Assembly: GCF_001476655.1 (NCBI RefSeq)
Contig: NZ_LDRT01000005.1
Location: 1-64,000 of the forward strand
Origin: Microbacterium testaceum
GTDB lineage: Bacteria; Actinomycetota; Actinomycetes; Actinomycetales; Microbacteriaceae
Direction: 5' to 3'
DNA: 64,000 nucleotides
Shown one piece after another: positions 8,296 to 18,573 of the stretch. The notes beneath the pieces were generated by a model, which made no database searches, was not told the DNA's origin, and saw nothing but the letters and a program-made list of their open reading frames with translations. The position numbers and the translations under genes were made by a program. Position 1 is the stretch's first letter. Every line of letters begins with the position of its first letter.

Positions 8296-9273
8296 ATGCC
8301 ACGCTCTCGCACGCGCGCGATCCTGTCGCGCATCGGTGGGCTCGTGGCATCCGTCGTCCTCGTGCTCTGGGGAGCGGCGACGCTCGCGTTCGTCGCCTTC
8401 CGGATCATCCCGGGCGACCCGGTCGACGTGATGCTCGGCCCCCAGGCGCAGGTCAGCGACGCGGTGAAGGACGGGATCCGCGCGGAGCTCGGCCTCGACC
8501 GGCCGGTCCTCGAGCAGTACGGCGCGTTCCTCGGACGTCTCGCGCGCGGTGACCTCGGGGAGTCGTACCAGTTGCGGCTGCCCGTGACAGAGGTCATCGG
8601 ACGCCAGCTCGGATCCACGCTGCAGCTGGCGGCGCTCGCCCTCCTCATCGCGGCGGTGCTGGCCCTGGCATCCGCGGTGCTCGTGCGGGGGAGGACGGGC
8701 CGGGCCGTGGCATCCGGGATCGAGCTCGTCGTGCTGTCGTCGCCCGTGTTCTGGACGGGATTGGTGCTGCTGAGCGTGTTCTCATTCCAGCTCGGCTGGT
8801 TCCCGGTGTCGGGGGCGCGTGATCCGTCGGCCATCGTGCTGCCCGCGGTGACCCTGGCGCTTCCGGTCGCGGCGCTGCTGGCCCAGGTGCTGCGCGACGG
8901 GGTGCAGGCGGCGGAGCGCGAGCCGTTCCTCATCACGGTGCGGGCACGCGGGGCGACGCCCCTGCGCGAGAGCGTCCACCACACGCTCCGCCACGCCGGC
9001 GTCGGGGCGGTGACCCTCACCGCGTACCTCGTGGGCTCGCTCCTCGGCGGGGCGGTCCTCGTCGAGACGGTTTTCGCTCGCCCGGGCATCGGCCGCGTCA
9101 CGCTGACGGCCATCACCGATCGCGATCTGCCGGTGATCACGGGAGTGATTCTTCTGAGCGCCCTCGTCTTCGTCGTCGTCAACACGATCGTCGATCTCGT
9201 CGTGCCCGTGCTCGACCCGCGCCTGCGCCGAGCGGCGGCGGCCGTGCAGGTGCGTGCGGGGATACCCGCATGA
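8296..9273 (+). CDS. ABC transporter permease (DppB type)
   Basis: A 325-residue inner-membrane subunit. It has the N-terminal TM helix, a periplasmic stretch with the DppB-type motif FRIIPGDPVDVMLGP, then five further TM helices. The EAA-like cytoplasmic loop (RARGATPLRESVHHTLRHAG) contacts the ATPase. ATG 8296 lies 29 nt after the receptor gene. The longer open frame beginning at 8134 would overlap that gene and its extra residues are not hydrophobic. The TGA overlaps the next permease start (ATGA at 9270). Confidence 0.93.
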   Translation: MPRSRTRAILSRIGGLVASVVLVLWGAATLAFVAFRIIPGDPVDVMLGPQAQVSDAVKDGIRAELGLDRPVLEQYGAFLGRLARGDLGESYQLRLPVTEVIGRQLGSTLQLAALALLIAAVLALASAVLVRGRTGRAVASGIELVVLSSPVFWTGLVLLSVFSFQLGWFPVSGARDPSAIVLPAVTLALPVAALLAQVLRDGVQAAEREPFLITVRARGATPLRESVHHTLRHAGVGAVTLTAYLVGSLLGGAVLVETVFARPGIGRVTLTAITDRDLPVITGVILLSALVFVVVNTIVDLVVPVLDPRLRRAAAAVQVRAGIPA

Positions 9274-10082
9274 ACGTGGGACGTGTGGTCGGTCTCTCGG
9301 TCGCCGGCGGGGTCCTCGCCGTCATCGCCCTCGCGGCCGTCGACCCGGGGCTCCTCGCGACGCATGACCCGCTCGTGACCGACGTCCGCGCAGCCCTGCA
9401 GCCCCCGAGCGCCGCGCACTGGTTCGGCACCGACCAGAGCGGTCGCGATGTCTACTCGCGCGTGGTCGCCGGCGCCGGGCGCTCGGTCGGCATCGGGCTC
9501 CTGGCCACGGCCCTCGCCTTCGTCGTCGGCGTGATCGCCGGCTCGCTCTCGGCCGTCGCCCCGCGGCTCGTGGATGCCGGAGCCATGCGCATCGTCGACG
9601 TACTGCTGGCATTCCCCGAGTTCCTCGTCGCCCTTCTCGTCGTCGCCGTGCTGGGTCCGGGTCCCGTCAACGTCGCGATCGCCGTGACGATCGCGGCGGT
9701 CCCCGTCTACATCCGTCTCGCGCGGGCGCAGACGCGGAGCCTCGCGGCGGCCGAGCACGTCGAAGCCGCGCGTATCGTCGGCGTGCCCGCCGTCGTCGTG
9801 CACGTGCGTCATGTGCTTCCCGGCGTGATCGGGGCGGTCAGCGTGCTGGCGACGATCGGCATCGGTACGAGCATCCTCGCCGCGGCCGGGCTGAGCTTCC
9901 TCGGTCTCGGCCCCACCGAACCGACGCCGGAATGGGGTCTGATGCTCTCGGCGGGACGCAACCTGCTCCTGCAGGCCCCGTGGGTCGCCGTCTTCCCGGG
10001 CCTCGCGATCACCGCGACGGTCGTGAGCGTGAGCGTGATCGGTCGCATCCTGCGCTCCCGGGCCGAGGAGCGGGGCGCATGA
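9270..10082 (+). CDS. ABC transporter permease (DppC type)
   Basis: A 270-residue inner-membrane subunit pairing with the DppB-type permease. The family motif HWFGTDQSGRDVYSRVV is at about residues 50-66. Five or six TM helices follow, with an EAA loop near VEAARIVGVPAVVVHVRHVLP. The C-terminus carries the GLGPTEPTPEWGLMLSAGR signature typical of DppC/OppC. Start and stop both overlap neighbouring genes by 4 nt, so the whole operon is translationally coupled. Confidence 0.94.
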   Translation: MNVGRVVGLSVAGGVLAVIALAAVDPGLLATHDPLVTDVRAALQPPSAAHWFGTDQSGRDVYSRVVAGAGRSVGIGLLATALAFVVGVIAGSLSAVAPRLVDAGAMRIVDVLLAFPEFLVALLVVAVLGPGPVNVAIAVTIAAVPVYIRLARAQTRSLAAAEHVEAARIVGVPAVVVHVRHVLPGVIGAVSVLATIGIGTSILAAAGLSFLGLGPTEPTPEWGLMLSAGRNLLLQAPWVAVFPGLAITATVVSVSVIGRILRSRAEERGA

Positions 10083-11629
10083 GCGGCCTCCGCGTCCGCG
10101 ATCTGCGCATCGCGGCGGGGGAGGCCCTCCTCGTCCGCGGCCTCGACCTCGACGTGGCTCCGGGGGAGTGCGTCGCCCTCGTCGGCGAATCGGGCACCGG
10201 CAAGTCCCTGAGCGCCAGAGCGCTGCTCGGACTCCTCCCGAGCTCGCTGTCGGTCAGCGCCGCCGCGCTCGAGGTCGACGGCGTCGACGCGCGCAACCTC
10301 GACGAGCGCTCCTGGCGCCGACTGCGCGGGCGGCGCATCGCCCTCGTCTCCCAGGATGCCCTGGTCTCGCTCGACCCGCTCCGGCGCGTCGGTGCCGAGG
10401 TCGCGGAGCCGCTTCGCATTCACCAACCGTCCGTCCGCGGCGATGCCCTGCGCACCCGGGTGCGTGACGTCCTCCAACGCGTCGCGCTGCCCGACCCCGA
10501 CCGGCGCGCGCGCCAGTACCCGCACGAGCTCTCGGGCGGCCTCCGGCAGCGTGCGCTCCTGGCATCGGCCCTGGCCGCCGATCCCGCGATCCTCATCGCC
10601 GACGAACCGACGACGGCCCTGGATGCCACCGTGCAGGCGCGCGTGCTGGATCAGCTTCGTCGCATCGCCGACGACGGCGTGGCTGTCGTGTTCATCAGCC
10701 ACGACCTCGCGGCCGTGCGGCGCGTCGCCGACCGCGTGATCGTCCTGCACGACGGGAGCGTCGTCGAAACAGGCACCACCGCCGAGGTCCTCTCCTCACC
10801 GCGCGATCCGCAGACGCGCGCGCTCGTCGCCGCGACGCAGCACGAGATGCTGCACCGCGCCCCGCGTTTCGACGCACCCCTGATCGAGGGTGACGGCCTG
10901 CGGAAGAGCTTCGGAGACCGCGTCGCGGTCGACGACGCGAAGTTCGCCGTGCACCGCGGTCGAACGCTCGCGGTCGTGGGTGAGTCGGGGTCGGGCAAGA
11001 CGACGCTGGCGCGCATGATCGTCGGGGTGAGCGCGCCGGATGCCGGGACCCTCACGTTCGATGGACGCCCGTGGTCTCCCCACGCGGCGCGCGGGGCTGC
11101 TCGTCGCCGCGTGCAGCTCGTGCAGCAGAACCCCTGGGGCGCCCTGGATCCGCGGTGGACCGTCGCCCGGACGCTGACCGAGGCGGTCGCCGCGAGTGGC
11201 GTGCCGCGGCCCCGGCGACGCACGGAAGTGGACGCTCTCCTGCACGAGGTCGGGCTGAGCCCGGCCTTCGGGCGGCGTCTGCCCGCGCAGTTGTCGGGGG
11301 GACAACGCCAGCGCGTCGCGATCGCCCGGGCGTTGGCGACCGATCCCGACCTCCTCGTGCTGGACGAGCCGGTCTCGGCGCTCGATGCGACCGTCCGCGC
11401 GCGGATCCTCGATCGCCTCCGCACCCTTCAGCGCGAGCGCGAGCTCGCCATGGTGTTCATCACGCACGACCTCGAGGTCGTCTCGGGGATCGCCGACACC
11501 GTGATCGTCATGAAGGACGGGCGCGTGGTCGAGGCCGGCGCGGTGTCGTGCGTGTTCGCCGAGCCGCGGCATCCGTTCACCCGGGAGCTGCTGGCGGCGT
11601 CCACGCTTCCGCCCCCTCCCGCACGGTGA
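10079..11629 (+). CDS. ABC transporter ATP-binding protein with two fused ATPase domains
   Basis: A 516-residue cytoplasmic protein with two complete nucleotide-binding domains in one chain, the equivalent of DppD plus DppF. Domain 1 (about 1-245) has Walker A GESGTGKS, signature LSGGLRQRALLA and Walker B ILIADEPT. Domain 2 (about 265-510) has Walker A GESGSGKT, signature LSGGQRQRVAIA and Walker B LLVLDEPV. Both keep the H-loop histidine (FISHDL, FITHDL), so both sites look active. The start ATG 10079 overlaps the permease stop. It completes a four-gene importer encoding one receptor, two permeases and one double ATPase. Confidence 0.95.
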   Translation: MSGLRVRDLRIAAGEALLVRGLDLDVAPGECVALVGESGTGKSLSARALLGLLPSSLSVSAAALEVDGVDARNLDERSWRRLRGRRIALVSQDALVSLDPLRRVGAEVAEPLRIHQPSVRGDALRTRVRDVLQRVALPDPDRRARQYPHELSGGLRQRALLASALAADPAILIADEPTTALDATVQARVLDQLRRIADDGVAVVFISHDLAAVRRVADRVIVLHDGSVVETGTTAEVLSSPRDPQTRALVAATQHEMLHRAPRFDAPLIEGDGLRKSFGDRVAVDDAKFAVHRGRTLAVVGESGSGKTTLARMIVGVSAPDAGTLTFDGRPWSPHAARGAARRRVQLVQQNPWGALDPRWTVARTLTEAVAASGVPRPRRRTEVDALLHEVGLSPAFGRRLPAQLSGGQRQRVAIARALATDPDLLVLDEPVSALDATVRARILDRLRTLQRERELAMVFITHDLEVVSGIADTVIVMKDGRVVEAGAVSCVFAEPRHPFTRELLAASTLPPPPAR

Positions 11630-11739
11630 GTGTCCAGGACACGCCGTCACGCTCGCGGTTCGTACGGCGTGTTCCGGACGCTCGAGGGGAGTGGGGGCGG
11701 GAGGCCGGACGACGGCCCGCGGAGTGCGGAACAAGCGCG

Positions 11740-11955
11740 TAGAATGGACGGATCAGCACCGATCCGGCCATCACCGGGGAGCTCGCGGAAGAAACGGGTC
11801 CAGGCCCCGAGTAGAACCGCGCGGGGCAGGCCCGTCACAGCCGCAGTGAGAGCGGTGCCGGCCCCTGAGCTCGTCGAAGGGTCCGGCGCAACGCAGGGTG
11901 GTACCGCGGTCCGAGAGGATCGTCCCGGCGAGGAGACCTCGACCCGCGGAGAGAC
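11740..11955 (+). promoter_or_regulatory. T-box riboswitch (tRNA-Ile sensing, translational type) with promoter
   Basis: TAGAAT at 11740-11745 is the -10. The leader starts with a short hairpin GGATC-AGCACC-GATCC (11750-11765). Next comes the compact specifier loop with the isoleucine codon ATC at 11770-11772 followed by ACCGGGGAG, as in actinobacterial ileS T-boxes. The T-box sequence AGGGTGGTACCGCGGT is at 11895-11910. CCGCGG inside it (11904-11909) can pair with CCGCGG at 11944-11949, which overlaps the ribosome-binding GGAGAG (11948-11953). There is no U-tract, so control is by hiding the ribosome-binding site. Uncharged tRNA-Ile should free it. A 19-bp intergenic repeat (11863-11881) sits between the two parts. 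Confidence 0.93.
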
Positions 11956-14900
11956 ATGACCTACCCTCGCCCCTCATCCTTCGGCCCCGCCGCTGACGTC
12001 AGCGCGGCGGAGACGGCATCCGTCGTCCCCAGCCCCCGTTTCCCGACCATCGAGCAGGACACGCTCGCGTTCTGGCAGAGCGACGACACCTTCCGCGCCT
12101 CCATCGCGAACCGCGAAGGCGCCGAGGAGTGGGTGTTCTACGACGGCCCGCCCTTCGCGAACGGCCTGCCGCACTACGGGCACCTGCTCACCGGGTACGC
12201 GAAGGACGTCTTCCCGCGCTTCCAGACGATGCGCGGCAAGAAGGTCGACCGCGTCTTCGGCTGGGACACGCACGGCCTTCCCGCCGAGCTCGAGGCGATG
12301 AAGCAGCTCGGCATCACCGAGAAGGACGAGATCGAGCGCATGGGCGTCGCGACCTTCAACGCGAAGGCCCGCGAGTCGGTGCTCGAGTACACGCGCGAGT
12401 GGCAGGACTACGTCACCCGCCAGGCCCGCTGGGTCGACTTCGAGCGCGGCTACAAGACGCTCGACACGACGTACATGGAGAGCGTCCTGTGGGCGTTCAA
12501 GACGCTGCACGACAAGGGTCTCGCGTACGAGGGCTACCGCGTGCTGCCCTACTGCTGGCGCGACGAGACGCCGCTGTCGACGCACGAGCTGCGCATGGAC
12601 GACGACGTGTACAAGATGCGCCAGGACCCCTCGGTCACGGTCACCTTCCCGCTGGTGGGCGCCAAGGCGGAGTCGCTCGGCCTCACCGGCGTGCGCGCCC
12701 TGGCCTGGACGACGACGCCGTGGACCCTGCCGACGAACCTCGCTCTCGCGGTGGGTCCCGGCATCCGGTACGCCGTCATCGAGGGCGGCCCGAACGGCGC
12801 GGCCGACGTGCACACGACCCCCGACGGCACGCCCGACGAGGCGTTCGAGGCCGTCGCGCACCGCTACCTGCTGGCCGAGGACCTGCTCGCGAACTACGCG
12901 AAGGACCTCGGGTACGACAGCGCGGATGCCGCCCGCGCGGCCGTGCAGACGACGATCTCGGGCGTGGAGCTCGAGGGCGTCGCGTACGACCGGCTGTTCG
13001 ACTATTACGCCGACGCCGACACGTGGGGCACGCAGAACGCGTGGAAGATCCTCGTCGACGACTACGTCACGGTCTCCGACGGCACCGGCATCGTGCACCA
13101 GGCCCCCGCCTACGGTGAAGACGACAAGCGCCTCGCGGATGCCGCGGGCCTGCCCACGATCATCTCGCTCGACGACGGCGGACGGTTCCTCTCGGCCGTG
13201 ACCGACGTCGCGGGCGAGCTGTGGCTCGAGGCCAACCGTCCCCTCATCCGTCTGCTGAAGCAGGCCGGGCGCCTGCTGCGCGAGGCGTCGTACGAGCACT
13301 CGTACCCGCACTGCTGGCGCTGCCGCAACCCTCTCATCTACAAGGCCGTGTCGAGCTGGTTCGTGCGCGTGACCGACATCAAGGACGACCTGCTGGCGAA
13401 CAACCAGCGGATCACCTGGGTGCCCGAGAACGTCAAGGAGGGCCAGTTCGGCAAGTGGCTCGAGGGGGCGCGCGACTGGTCGATCAGCCGCAACCGGTAT
13501 TGGGGCTCGCCGATCCCGGTGTGGAAGAGCGACGACCCGAACTTCCCGCGCGTCGACGTGTACGGCTCGCTCGCCGAGATGGAGGCCGACTTCGGCCGCC
13601 TGCCGGTGAACGCCGACGGCGAGGTCGACCTGCACCGTCCGTACATCGACGACCTCACGCGCCCGAACCCCGACGACCCGACCGGGCAGTCCACGATGCG
13701 CCGCATCGAGGACGTGCTCGACGTGTGGTTCGACTCGGGCTCGATGCCGTTCGCGCAGGTGCACTACCCGTTCGAGAACCACGAGTGGTTCGACGAGCAC
13801 GCCCCCGCCGACTTCATCGTCGAGTACATCGGGCAGACGCGCGGCTGGTTCTACGTCATGCACGTGCTCTCGACCGCGCTGTTCGACCGCCCCGCCTACA
13901 CGGGCGTGTCGTGCCACGGCATCGTGCTCGGCAACGACGGGCAGAAGATGTCGAAGTCGCTGCGCAACTACCCCGACGTGCGCGAGGTCTTCGACCGCGA
14001 CGGTTCGGATGCCATGCGGTGGTTCCTCATGTCGTCGAGCGTCCTGCGGGGTGGCAACCTCGTCGTGACCGAGGAGGGCATCCGCTCCGGCGTGCGCGAG
14101 TTCCTGCTGCCGCTGTGGAACGCGTGGTACTTCTTCGCGACCTACAGCAACGCCTCGGGCCCCGAGGGCTACACCGCCGAGTGGCGCACCGATTCGACTG
14201 ACGTGCTCGACCGGTACATCCTCGCGCTCACCGGCGACCTGGTGACGAACGTCGCCGCCGACCTCGAGGGTCTCGACTCCACGACCGCCGCGGAGCGCCT
14301 GCGCGACTTCGCCGAGGTGCTGACCAACTGGTACATCCGTCGTTCGCGCGACCGCTTCTGGGTGGGCGTGACCGACGACCCGTCCAGCCGCGAGGCCTTC
14401 GACACGCTGTACACGGTGCTCGAGACGCTGACCCGCGTCGCCGCTCCGCTGCTCCCGCTGGTCACCGAGCGCGTGTGGCAGGGCCTGACCGGCGGGCGCA
14501 GCGTGCACCTGACCGACTGGCCCGACGCCTCGGCCTTCCCGGCCGCGGAAGACATCCGCACCGCGATGGACACCGTCCGCGAGGTCTCGAGCGTCGCGAA
14601 TGCGCTGCGCAAGCGCGAGGGCAAGCGCGTGCGCCTGCCCCTGCCCCGTCTGACGGTGGTGACCCCGGATGCCGCCGGCCTGGCGCAGTTCGACGGCATC
14701 CTCCGCGAAGAGCTCAACGTCAAGGCGGTCGAGCAGGTCGCCCTCCGGGAGGGAACGGCCGCCGAGTACGGCATCACCCACCGCCTCTCGGTGAACGCCC
14801 GCGCCGCGGGTCCGCGCCTGGGCAAGCAGGTGCAGCAGGCCATCAAGGCCGCGCGCGAGGGCGACTGGAGCGAGGTCGACGGGAAGGTCGTCGCGGGCGG

Positions 14901-15351
14901 CATCGCTCTCGAACCCGCCGAGTACGACCTCGTCGTCGAGACCGCGGGTCGTCCCGAGGGCGAGGCACTCGCGGTGCTGACTTCGGGCGGCTTCGTCCTG
15001 CTCGACACCGTCACCACCCCCGAGCTCGAGGCCGAGGGCCTGGCGCGCGACATGATCCGCGGCATCCAGGACACCCGCAAGGCCGCCGGCTTCGACGTGA
15101 GCGACCGGATCTTCCTCTCGCTCACGTTCGCCGACGACGCCGACGCGCAGGCCGTCGCCCAGGCGTTCGAGGTCGCGGGCGTGGCATCCGAGACCCTCGC
15201 CGAGGCCGTCGTGCTCGCCGGTCCCGAGGGACGACTGATCGAGAGCGGCCGGGCCCTCCCCGCCGAGCACGAGGCGCAGCTCGCCGCCAAGACCTACGCG
15301 AACGTCGGCGCCGTCACGGTCGCCGTCGCGCGGATCGGAGCCCCCGCATGA
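11956..15351 (+). CDS. ileS: Isoleucyl-tRNA synthetase
   Basis: Class I synthetase charging tRNA-Ile, 1131 residues. The HIGH-equivalent is HYGH ([12 protein letters not shown]) at about residues 72-75, and KMSKSLRN begins at about residue 664, with the CP1 editing domain between. The long form and the motif [16 protein letters not shown] resemble the eukaryote-like class of IleS usual in actinobacteria. That class is known elsewhere for natural mupirocin tolerance, but I cannot claim the phenotype here. It is controlled by the T-box upstream. Its stop overlaps the folC start by 4 nt. Confidence 0.98.
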   Translation: MTYPRPSSFGPAADVSAAETASVVPSPRFPTIEQDTLAFWQSDDTFRASIANREGAEEWVFYDGPPFANGLPHYGHLLTGYAKDVFPRFQTMRGKKVDRVFGWDTHGLPAELEAMKQLGITEKDEIERMGVATFNAKARESVLEYTREWQDYVTRQARWVDFERGYKTLDTTYMESVLWAFKTLHDKGLAYEGYRVLPYCWRDETPLSTHELRMDDDVYKMRQDPSVTVTFPLVGAKAESLGLTGVRALAWTTTPWTLPTNLALAVGPGIRYAVIEGGPNGAADVHTTPDGTPDEAFEAVAHRYLLAEDLLANYAKDLGYDSADAARAAVQTTISGVELEGVAYDRLFDYYADADTWGTQNAWKILVDDYVTVSDGTGIVHQAPAYGEDDKRLADAAGLPTIISLDDGGRFLSAVTDVAGELWLEANRPLIRLLKQAGRLLREASYEHSYPHCWRCRNPLIYKAVSSWFVRVTDIKDDLLANNQRITWVPENVKEGQFGKWLEGARDWSISRNRYWGSPIPVWKSDDPNFPRVDVYGSLAEMEADFGRLPVNADGEVDLHRPYIDDLTRPNPDDPTGQSTMRRIEDVLDVWFDSGSMPFAQVHYPFENHEWFDEHAPADFIVEYIGQTRGWFYVMHVLSTALFDRPAYTGVSCHGIVLGNDGQKMSKSLRNYPDVREVFDRDGSDAMRWFLMSSSVLRGGNLVVTEEGIRSGVREFLLPLWNAWYFFATYSNASGPEGYTAEWRTDSTDVLDRYILALTGDLVTNVAADLEGLDSTTAAERLRDFAEVLTNWYIRRSRDRFWVGVTDDPSSREAFDTLYTVLETLTRVAAPLLPLVTERVWQGLTGGRSVHLTDWPDASAFPAAEDIRTAMDTVREVSSVANALRKREGKRVRLPLPRLTVVTPDAAGLAQFDGILREELNVKAVEQVALREGTAAEYGITHRLSVNARAAGPRLGKQVQQAIKAAREGDWSEVDGKVVAGGIALEPAEYDLVVETAGRPEGEALAVLTSGGFVLLDTVTTPELEAEGLARDMIRGIQDTRKAAGFDVSDRIFLSLTFADDADAQAVAQAFEVAGVASETLAEAVVLAGPEGRLIESGRALPAEHEAQLAAKTYANVGAVTVAVARIGAPA

Positions 15352-16700
15352 GCGACCGCACCCGCGCCGACGCCGTCTACAGCGCGCTCCTCGAGCGGCA
15401 GGGGGAGCAGTGGGTGCAGCCGCGCGTCGAGCGCACCCGCCGCGTGCTCGAGCTGCTCGCCGACCCGCAGCGCACGTACCGCGTGATCCACGTCACCGGA
15501 ACGAACGGCAAGACCTCGACCAGCCGCATGATCGAGAGCCTGCTGCGCGCGATGGGCCTGCGCACCGGCCTGTTCACCAGCCCGCACCTCGAGCGCTTCA
15601 CAGAGCGCATCCTCATCGACGGGGAGCCCGTGGCGGATGCCGCGATCGCCGACGCGTGGGACGAGATCCAGCCGTTCGTCGACATGGTGGATGCCGAGCT
15701 CGCGGCATCCGGAGACGCTCCGCTGACCTTCTTCGAACTGCTCACGGTGCTCGCGTTCGTCGTCGCCGCCGACGCGCCGATCGACGTGCTCGTGCTCGAG
15801 GTCGGGATGGGCGGGGAGTGGGACTCCACGAACACCGCGGACGGCGACGTCGCGGTCTTCACCCCGATCGACGTCGATCACGTCGACCGTCTCGGGTCGA
15901 CGATCGCCGAGATCGCCACCGTCAAGGCGGGGATCATCAAGCCCGGGGCGGCCGTCGTTTCGGCTCCCCAGCCGCCCGAGGCGCTGCGCGCGATCCGCGC
16001 GCGCGCCGAGAAGGAGGGCGCGACCGTGGCCGTCGCCGGCGACGGCTTCGACCTCGAGGGGCAGACCCTCGCCGTGGGCGGCCAGCAGCTCGATCTGCGG
16101 GGCATCGCCGGTTCGTACCGCGAGGTGTACCTGCCGCTCTACGGCGCTCACCAGGGCGCGAACGCGGCCCTCGCGGTCGCGGCCGTAGAGTCGCTCATCG
16201 GCGGGGGAGAGCAGGCGCTGAACGCGGACGTCGTCGCCGACGGGCTCGGCACCGCCACCTCGCCCGGCCGCCTGCAGCTCATCGGCACCGCGCCGACGGT
16301 CTTCGTCGACGCCGCGCACAACCCGCACGGCGCCCGCGCCCTCGTCGCCGCGCTGAAGGAGTCGTTCGACATCGACGAGTGGGGGGCCGTGGTCGGCATC
16401 CTCGAGGGCAAGGATGCCGCGGGCATCATGTCGACGCTCGCTCCGGCCGTCGCGCGGGTCTTCGCCACGGCGCCCGACAGCGACCGTGCGACCGACCCCG
16501 ACACGATCGCCGACGTCGCCGAGGCCGCCGACCTGCCGGTGACCGTCCATCCGACGCTCGAGGACGCGGCGGATGCCGCGCGCGCGTGGGCGGCGGAGTC
16601 CGACCGACGCGCCGTGGTCATCGCGGGCTCGGTCGTGCTCGCCGGGGAAGCACTGCGTCTCTCCGAGCTCGAGGACTGGAAGGCCGGGTGGCAGGCGTGA
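15348..16700 (+). CDS. folC: Folylpolyglutamate synthase / dihydrofolate synthase
   Basis: A 450-residue Mur-ligase-family enzyme that adds glutamate to dihydropteroate and to folates using ATP. P-loop GTNGKTST is at about residues 51-58, with [11 protein letters not shown] and the Mur-family segments [16 protein letters not shown] and DAAHNPHGA following. The length is typical. ATG 15348 overlaps the ileS stop. The GTG of the next gene overlaps its TGA, so ileS-folC-DUF4233 is read as one coupled unit. Confidence 0.95.
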   Translation: MSDRTRADAVYSALLERQGEQWVQPRVERTRRVLELLADPQRTYRVIHVTGTNGKTSTSRMIESLLRAMGLRTGLFTSPHLERFTERILIDGEPVADAAIADAWDEIQPFVDMVDAELAASGDAPLTFFELLTVLAFVVAADAPIDVLVLEVGMGGEWDSTNTADGDVAVFTPIDVDHVDRLGSTIAEIATVKAGIIKPGAAVVSAPQPPEALRAIRARAEKEGATVAVAGDGFDLEGQTLAVGGQQLDLRGIAGSYREVYLPLYGAHQGANAALAVAAVESLIGGGEQALNADVVADGLGTATSPGRLQLIGTAPTVFVDAAHNPHGARALVAALKESFDIDEWGAVVGILEGKDAAGIMSTLAPAVARVFATAPDSDRATDPDTIADVAEAADLPVTVHPTLEDAADAARAWAAESDRRAVVIAGSVVLAGEALRLSELEDWKAGWQA

Positions 16701-17116
16701 GCGCGCGCGAGCCCCGCGCTCCGCGTCCTCGTCCTCGTCGCCAGCGCGGCGCCCTCGAGTCCCTGGGCGCCGTCGTCCTCGGCTTCGAGTCGATCATCGT
16801 CTTCCTCGGCGGTCTCGTCGTCTATGGGCTCAAGGTTCTGCCCTTCGGCATCGAGCCGTGGTGGGGGATCATCGGGGGAGTCGTGATGGCCCTCGCCATG
16901 GTCGCGGTCGCGGGGACGCTGCCGCGCCGCGGAGCGGTGGGGGCCGGTTGGGGGCTGCAGATCCTGCTGCTCCTCGGCGGGTTCCTCGTTCCGGCGCTTT
17001 CGGTGGTCGCCCTCATTTTCGGCGGCATGTGGGCGTATGCGACGATCAAGGGAGCGGCACTCGACCGGCAGAACGCCCGACGCGCCGCTTCCCCCGACCT
17101 CTCGAACGGAGAATGA
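16697..17116 (+). CDS. DUF4233 family membrane protein
   Basis: A 139-residue protein with an Arg/Pro-rich cytoplasmic N-terminus (about 20 residues) and four predicted TM helices: LGAVVLGFESIIVFLGGLVV, then WWGIIGGVVMALAMVAVAG, then WGLQILLLLGGFLVPALSVV, then a last helix near ALIFGGMWAYATIKG. This matches DUF4233, a family found next to folC and ndk in many actinobacteria. Its role is unknown. The start is GTG 16697, overlapping the folC TGA, and ndk begins 3 nt after its stop. Confidence 0.87.
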   Translation: MSAREPRAPRPRPRRQRGALESLGAVVLGFESIIVFLGGLVVYGLKVLPFGIEPWWGIIGGVVMALAMVAVAGTLPRRGAVGAGWGLQILLLLGGFLVPALSVVALIFGGMWAYATIKGAALDRQNARRAASPDLSNGE

Positions 17117-17119
17117 CCC

Positions 17120-17536
17120 ATGGCCACCGAAGAGACCCTCGTCCTGGTCAAGCCCGACGGCGTCGCCCGCGGCCTGACCGGAGCCATCCTGGCCCGCATC
17201 GAAGCCAAGGGCTACGCCCTCGTCGACATCCGCCTCGTCGAGCCCGACCGCGAGACCCTCGCCCAGCACTACGCCGAGCACGAGGGCAAGCCGTTCTACG
17301 AGCCGCTGCTGGAGTTCATGATGTCCGGTCCGTCCGTGGCGATCCGCCTCGCGGGCAACCGCGTGATCGAGGGCTTCCGCTCCCTCGCCGGCACCACCGA
17401 CCCCACCACCGCCGCCCCCGGCACCATCCGTGGCGACTTCGGTCGCGACTGGGGCCTCAAGGTGCAGCAGAACCTCGTCCACGGCTCCGACAGCGTCGAG
17501 TCCGCGGAGCGCGAGCTCGCGATCTGGTTCGCCTGA
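17120..17536 (+). CDS. ndk: Nucleoside diphosphate kinase
   Basis: A 138-residue kinase that transfers the gamma phosphate among nucleoside triphosphates through a phosphohistidine. The catalytic His is residue 121 in NLVHGSDS. The N-terminal substrate segment ETLVLVKPDGVARGL is intact. The length is normal. It is the last gene of the ileS-folC-DUF4233 series and is followed by a strong hairpin. Confidence 0.97.
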   Translation: MATEETLVLVKPDGVARGLTGAILARIEAKGYALVDIRLVEPDRETLAQHYAEHEGKPFYEPLLEFMMSGPSVAIRLAGNRVIEGFRSLAGTTDPTTAAPGTIRGDFGRDWGLKVQQNLVHGSDSVESAERELAIWFA

Positions 17537-17550
17537 TCCCGGATGCCGAG

Positions 17551-17580
17551 ATGGCCGCCGCCCCGAGGGGTGGCGGCCAT
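17551..17580 (+). terminator. Hairpin terminator after ndk
   Basis: ATGGCCGCCGCCCC pairs with GGGGTGGCGGCCAT around a two-base centre, a 14-bp arm with one G-U pair. No T-tract follows, as is common in high-GC actinobacteria. Confidence 0.8.
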
Positions 17581-17594
17581 CGTCGTGTGACGGT

Positions 17595-17693
17595 CCCTTC
17601 GACGAGCTCGGGGACCTCCGCCCGAGGTCGCTGAGCCTGCGCCCAGGGTGGCTGAGCCTGCGCCCAAGGTGGCTGAGCCTGTCGAAGCCACCG
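17595..17693. repeat. Intergenic repeats (CTTCGACGAGCTC palindrome and GTGGCTGAGCCTG units)
   Basis: CCCTTCGACGAGCTCGGGG (17595-17613) is, reversed, a one-mismatch copy of the repeat inside the ileS T-box leader (11863-11881). Three or four tandem units of about 21 bp follow, each carrying (G)GTGGCTGAGCCTGCGCCCA or a close variant. The last ends in GTGGCTGAGCCTGTCGAAGC, forming an inverted repeat with the CCACC that follows. It resembles the dispersed short palindromic repeats common between genes in Microbacteriaceae. Confidence 0.75.
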
Positions 17694-17707
17694 GCACGCA
17701 GACGCGG

Positions 17708-17938
17708 TCAGGTCCGCGCGACCCCGGCCCGACGACCCGCGAACAGCCACGAGACGGGCCCGAGCACGGGAACGAGCAAGATGACCAGAGCCCAGATCAG
17801 CACAACCGTCGACGACAGGCGGCGCGCACTCCGGGAGAGGCTCACGATGCCCCACACGGCGAGACCGAACGCAACGACGGCCAGCCCCGACCACACCAGG
17901 TCGTACGCGGTCGGGATCAGCGGGTTCACGGCATCCAT
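17708..17938 (-). CDS. Small PLDc_N-like membrane protein
   Basis: A 76-residue protein with two TM helices (about residues 11-32 and 42-66). The second carries VLIWALVILLVPVLGPVSWL followed by FAGRR. This matches the PLDc_N module, the N-terminal membrane part of cardiolipin synthases, which also occurs alone in actinobacteria. No phospholipase catalytic domain is present. TAGCGT (17950-17945) ends 6 nt before the ATG, so a leaderless transcript is likely. It may follow the VKOR gene in the same direction. Confidence 0.82.
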   Translation of the reverse strand: MDAVNPLIPTAYDLVWSGLAVVAFGLAVWGIVSLSRSARRLSSTVVLIWALVILLVPVLGPVSWLFAGRRAGVART

Positions 17939-17976
17939 CCCTCGACGCTAGAGCACGAAGGTGCCACGCCGCCAGG

Positions 17977-18573
17977 TCAGAGCTGCGCCAGCACGTTGAG
18001 GCGCGACTGCGCGATCACCGCGACGACGACGAACGCCGCGAGCGTCATCAACGGAACCCAGGGCATCAGCCGCTCGGCGAGGTGACGGACGCGTGGTGCC
18101 GGGATCACGCCCTCGCGGAGCACGTGCAGCGTGACCACGAAGAACGAGGGGATGACCACCGACCACGTCACCATGCACCACGGGCAGAGGGTCGCGAGCA
18201 CGAAGATGCTCTGCGAGATCAGCCAGATCACGAACGTCAGGGCGAACGCGAAGCCGAGCCAGAACAGCACCCAGAACCAGCGGGCGAACCGGGCGCCGGC
18301 CAGGAGAGCCATGCCGACGACGACGGGAGCCGCCCAGGCCGTCAACCCGATGATGGGGTTCGGGAACCCGAACACGCTTCCCTGGGGCGACTGGAGGTTC
18401 GCCGAACACTGCACGAGAACGCTGAAGTCGCAGGATGCCGCCGTCCCGGGGTTCTGCAACTGCGCGAAGCGCTCCATCGTCAGGGAGAACGCCGCCCACC
18501 ATCCGACGATGCCGGCGAAAACCAGCCAGATCGCGACGACGACGGGGCGGCGGGGGGTGACGGTGTCGCTCAT
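17977..18573 (-). CDS. Vitamin K epoxide reductase (VKOR) family protein
   Basis: A 198-residue inner-membrane quinone-linked thiol oxidoreductase. In actinobacteria VKOR reoxidises the periplasmic disulfide-forming DsbA-like proteins. It has four or five TM helices. The loop cysteine pair is in ASCDFSVLVQC and the redox motif CPWC is in ATLCPWCMV. The asparagine-proline segment FGFPNPIIGL is also typical. ATG 18573 has CAGAAT 6 nt upstream. No DsbA partner is encoded nearby. The divergent rne promoter lies just beyond. Confidence 0.93.
   Translation of the reverse strand: MSDTVTPRRPVVVAIWLVFAGIVGWWAAFSLTMERFAQLQNPGTAASCDFSVLVQCSANLQSPQGSVFGFPNPIIGLTAWAAPVVVGMALLAGARFARWFWVLFWLGFAFALTFVIWLISQSIFVLATLCPWCMVTWSVVIPSFFVVTLHVLREGVIPAPRVRHLAERLMPWVPLMTLAAFVVVAVIAQSRLNVLAQL

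Noticed and set aside
11974-15270. 1098-codon minus-strand open frame opposite ileS
   Set aside because: Shadow of ileS, with composition typical of reverse-read high-GC genes and no recognisable motif.
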